A stretch of DNA of 15,606 nt from contig JAEPMM010000027.1 in assembly GCA_017643965.1 (NCBI GenBank), forward strand, positions 1 through 15,606. The letters are read 5' to 3'. Positions 14,096 through 15,606 of the stretch are shown one piece after another. How positions within the stretch are numbered: the first letter of the stretch is position 1; the number at the start of each line of letters is the position of its first letter. The notes beneath the pieces are model-generated. The model was not told where the DNA came from, did no database searches, and saw only the letters and a list, made by a program, of their open reading frames with translations. The DNA comes from Marinobacter sp. (GTDB lineage: Bacteria > Pseudomonadota > Gammaproteobacteria > Pseudomonadales > Oleiphilaceae). The position numbers and the translations under genes were made by a program.

Positions 14096-15292
14096 TCAGT
14101 GACTGGCGCCTGGCCGGGCGGTGGTCAGGGCTTCGCTGGCGATAACCCGTTCCTCGTTGGTGGGAATCACCAGGATAGGATAGCGGCTGTCGCCGCTCCC
14201 GATGTGGTATTCGCTTTGCTTTCCATGATCCCGATTCCGCTCGACGTCAAGTGAGAACCCGACCAGTGCGAGATGATCCAGGGTTTTGCTGCGCACCAGC
14301 GCGCTGTTTTCCCCGATACCACCGGTGAACACCAGAGCGTCGAGGCGGGTGAATGAGGCCATCATCGCCGCAATGTAACGCGCCAACCGGAAGCAGAAAA
14401 CCTCAATAGCCAGTGCCGCTGCTTCATGGCCCTGTTCGGCGAGTTCACACAGGGACCGCATGTCATTGGTTTCGCCGGACAGTCCCAGCAGTCCACTCTC
14501 ATGGTTGAGTATGCGGTGAAGTTCCTCCGCATTGATGCCTTTGGAGCGTAGGAAGTCGAACAGTCCGGGATCTATATCGCCACTGCGGGTTCCCATCACC
14601 AGTCCTTCGAGCGGTGTGAGCCCCATGCTGGTGTCTACGCTGGCGCCATCCCGTATCGCCGTAATGCTGCAGCCGTTGCCAAGGTGTGCGGAGATGATGG
14701 ATGTCGTTTCCGGCGCCTGATTGAGAAGCCGCGCGCTCTCGCTGGCCATGAAGCTGTGGCTGGTGCCGTGGAATCCGTAGCGGCGCACGCCCCAGTCCTG
14801 ATAGAAGCGCTTCGGCAGCGCGTAGCGATAGGCGTAATCCGGCAATGTCTGGTGGAACGCAGTGTCAAATACCGCCACCTGGGGCACATCGGGAAACAGC
14901 TCGCAGGTGGCTTCGATACCGGCCAGATTGACCGGGTTATGCAGTGGTGCGAGGCTGGCGCACTCGTCAATGGCGGACCGGACAGGGTCGGTGATCAGGG
15001 CGGCTTCCCGGAAGGTTTCGCCACCATGAACCACCCGGTGGCCAATCGCGACCGGGGCTTCTCGCAGCAGGCCCTGAGCCCGCAGTGCGTCCATCAGGGT
15101 CTGCAGTGCTTCTTTATGACCGGCCTTGTTTGCCAGCGGCAGAGTTTCCCGGGTACCGGTCAGGTTGGCGAAGGCATCAGGGCCGCCAATTCGTTCGGCA
15201 AGGCCCGAGGCCAGCTTGTTCAGTGCGGTGTCAAACAGTGCCACCTTGAGCGATGAACTGCCGCAGTTGATAACCAGTACCGTGGCTTCCAT
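14096..15292 (-). CDS. ackA: Acetate kinase
   Basis: Phosphorylates acetate with ATP, or runs in reverse making ATP from acetyl phosphate. Family motifs with the start used here: VINCGSSSLK (7-16), GHRVVHGG with R86, D143 in FDTAFH, H175 in GFHGTSH, R236 in GTRSGD, the GGIGENS glycine motif (324-330), and PTNEE with the catalytic glutamate near 380. Length is 398 (E. coli 400). Two in-frame ATGs exist. The outer one (15304) puts AGGAG only one base away, too close. The inner one (15292) has AGGAG 13 bases away and an N-terminus matching the family, so I prefer it, but the choice is not certain. It precedes pta by 27 bp and lies just downstream of an EAL-domain gene. Confidence 0.96.
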   Translation of the reverse strand: MEATVLVINCGSSSLKVALFDTALNKLASGLAERIGGPDAFANLTGTRETLPLANKAGHKEALQTLMDALRAQGLLREAPVAIGHRVVHGGETFREAALITDPVRSAIDECASLAPLHNPVNLAGIEATCELFPDVPQVAVFDTAFHQTLPDYAYRYALPKRFYQDWGVRRYGFHGTSHSFMASESARLLNQAPETTSIISAHLGNGCSITAIRDGASVDTSMGLTPLEGLVMGTRSGDIDPGLFDFLRSKGINAEELHRILNHESGLLGLSGETNDMRSLCELAEQGHEAAALAIEVFCFRLARYIAAMMASFTRLDALVFTGGIGENSALVRSKTLDHLALVGFSLDVERNRDHGKQSEYHIGSGDSRYPILVIPTNEERVIASEALTTARPGASH

Positions 15293-15313
15293 GAAACGAA
15301 CCATGCTCCTTTT

Positions 15314-15343
15314 TCAGGCTTCTGATGTGCCTCTGTCAGGCTT
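15314..15343. repeat. Direct repeat TCAGGCTT, two copies 22 bp apart
   Basis: TCAGGCTT occurs at 15314-15321 and again at 15336-15343, flanking the gap between the EAL gene stop (15336-15338) and ackA. The 22-bp period is about two helical turns, which would place both copies on one DNA face, as for a regulator. Eight bases is short and chance cannot be excluded. Confidence 0.25.
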
Positions 15344-15606
15344 GTACGCGATGGTTGGTGCGCAACCATTTCTCGAAGTCGGCGTGGGGGACGGGGCGAC
15401 TGTAGAAATAGCCCTGTGAGTAGTCACACCCTTGTTGCTGGAGGAAGTGGGTCTGGGCTTCCTCCTCGACGCCCTCGGCGATAACCGAGAGGCCCAGGCT
15501 GTGGGCCATGTTGATGATGGCTTTCACCAGCGATGCGTCTTCCTGCTCTTTCATGACGTCCTGCACGAAGGACTTGTCGATCTTGAGGGTATCAAAGGGG
15601 TCGCTC
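15336..15606 (-). CDS. EAL-domain protein, C-terminal fragment (c-di-GMP phosphodiesterase family)
   Basis: Only the last 89 complete codons are in the window; the frame is open to the edge, so the gene continues beyond 15606. The GTG codon at 15566 is internal, because the upstream residues SDPFDTLKIDKSFV are themselves a conserved EAL motif. Other EAL hallmarks are VIAEGVE (with the conserved Glu) and the C-terminal QQQGCDYSQGYFYSRP. EAL domains hydrolyse cyclic di-GMP to pGpG using metals. The first metal-binding motif (E-A/V-L) and any GGDEF, PAS or membrane part lie outside, so activity cannot be judged. Seeing the KID lysine and aspartate and the AEGVE glutamate is compatible with an active enzyme. 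It ends 43 bp before the preferred ackA start. Confidence 0.88.
   Translation of the reverse strand, partial: SDPFDTLKIDKSFVQDVMKEQEDASLVKAIINMAHSLGLSVIAEGVEEEAQTHFLQQQGCDYSQGYFYSRPVPHADFEKWLRTNHRVQA

Noticed and set aside
14684..15256. 190-codon plus-strand frame opposite ackA
   Set aside because: Antisense shadow of the conserved acetate kinase sequence.
15311..15339. ackA promoter CTGACA-17-TGAAAA on the minus strand
   Set aside because: The -10 matches only 3 of 6 positions, too weak to list as a feature.

Overview
The window is an unbroken chromosomal housekeeping segment from a moderately GC-rich gammaproteobacterium. Protein sequences and gene order resemble the Pseudomonas/Marinobacter/marine group; Marinobacter or a close relative is my best guess, but no marker here settles the genus. 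Coding density is very high: every gap is under 100 bp. I see no rRNA, tRNA, CRISPR array, insertion sequence or phage gene.

Plus strand, 1-11880. The order is cysE (5' end cut by the window edge), iscR, an iscS-type cysteine desulfurase, ndk, rlmN, pilW/pilF, rodZ, ispG, hisS, yfgM, bamB, der. This matches the conserved cysE/isc-to-der block known from Pseudomonas with one exception. The genes normally between iscS and ndk (iscU, iscA, hscB, hscA, fdx, iscX) are absent, and iscS runs straight into the ndk promoter. The IscS protein also stops right after the GRLR segment, without the C-terminal tail that in E. coli contributes to IscU binding. IscR keeps its cluster ligands (C92, C98, C104, H107) and a recognisable type-1-like operator overlaps its promoter. 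The local machinery therefore looks reduced to cysteine supply (CysE), sensing (IscR) and sulfur release (IscS), with cluster assembly presumably done elsewhere. Two Fe-S enzymes, RlmN and IspG, lie downstream.

The middle of the block mixes envelope and translation functions: a pilus lipoprotein (PilW), the cytoskeletal shape protein RodZ, the isoprenoid enzyme IspG, histidyl-tRNA synthetase, the membrane-anchored periplasmic protein YfgM, the outer-membrane assembly lipoprotein BamB, and the ribosome-assembly GTPase Der. Spacing is tight (pilW/rodZ overlap by 8 bp, yfgM/bamB by 1 bp). GC-rich hairpins after ndk and before der may punctuate the transcript.

Minus strand, 11915-15606. Convergent to der lie ackA and pta (acetate kinase and long-form phosphotransacetylase, ackA first, 27 bp apart), which interconvert acetyl-CoA and acetate with ATP formation. 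Just upstream of ackA is the C-terminal end of an EAL-domain protein (c-di-GMP phosphodiesterase family) that runs off the window. A perfect 8-bp stem-loop over the pta stop codon is the only structure at the der/pta junction.
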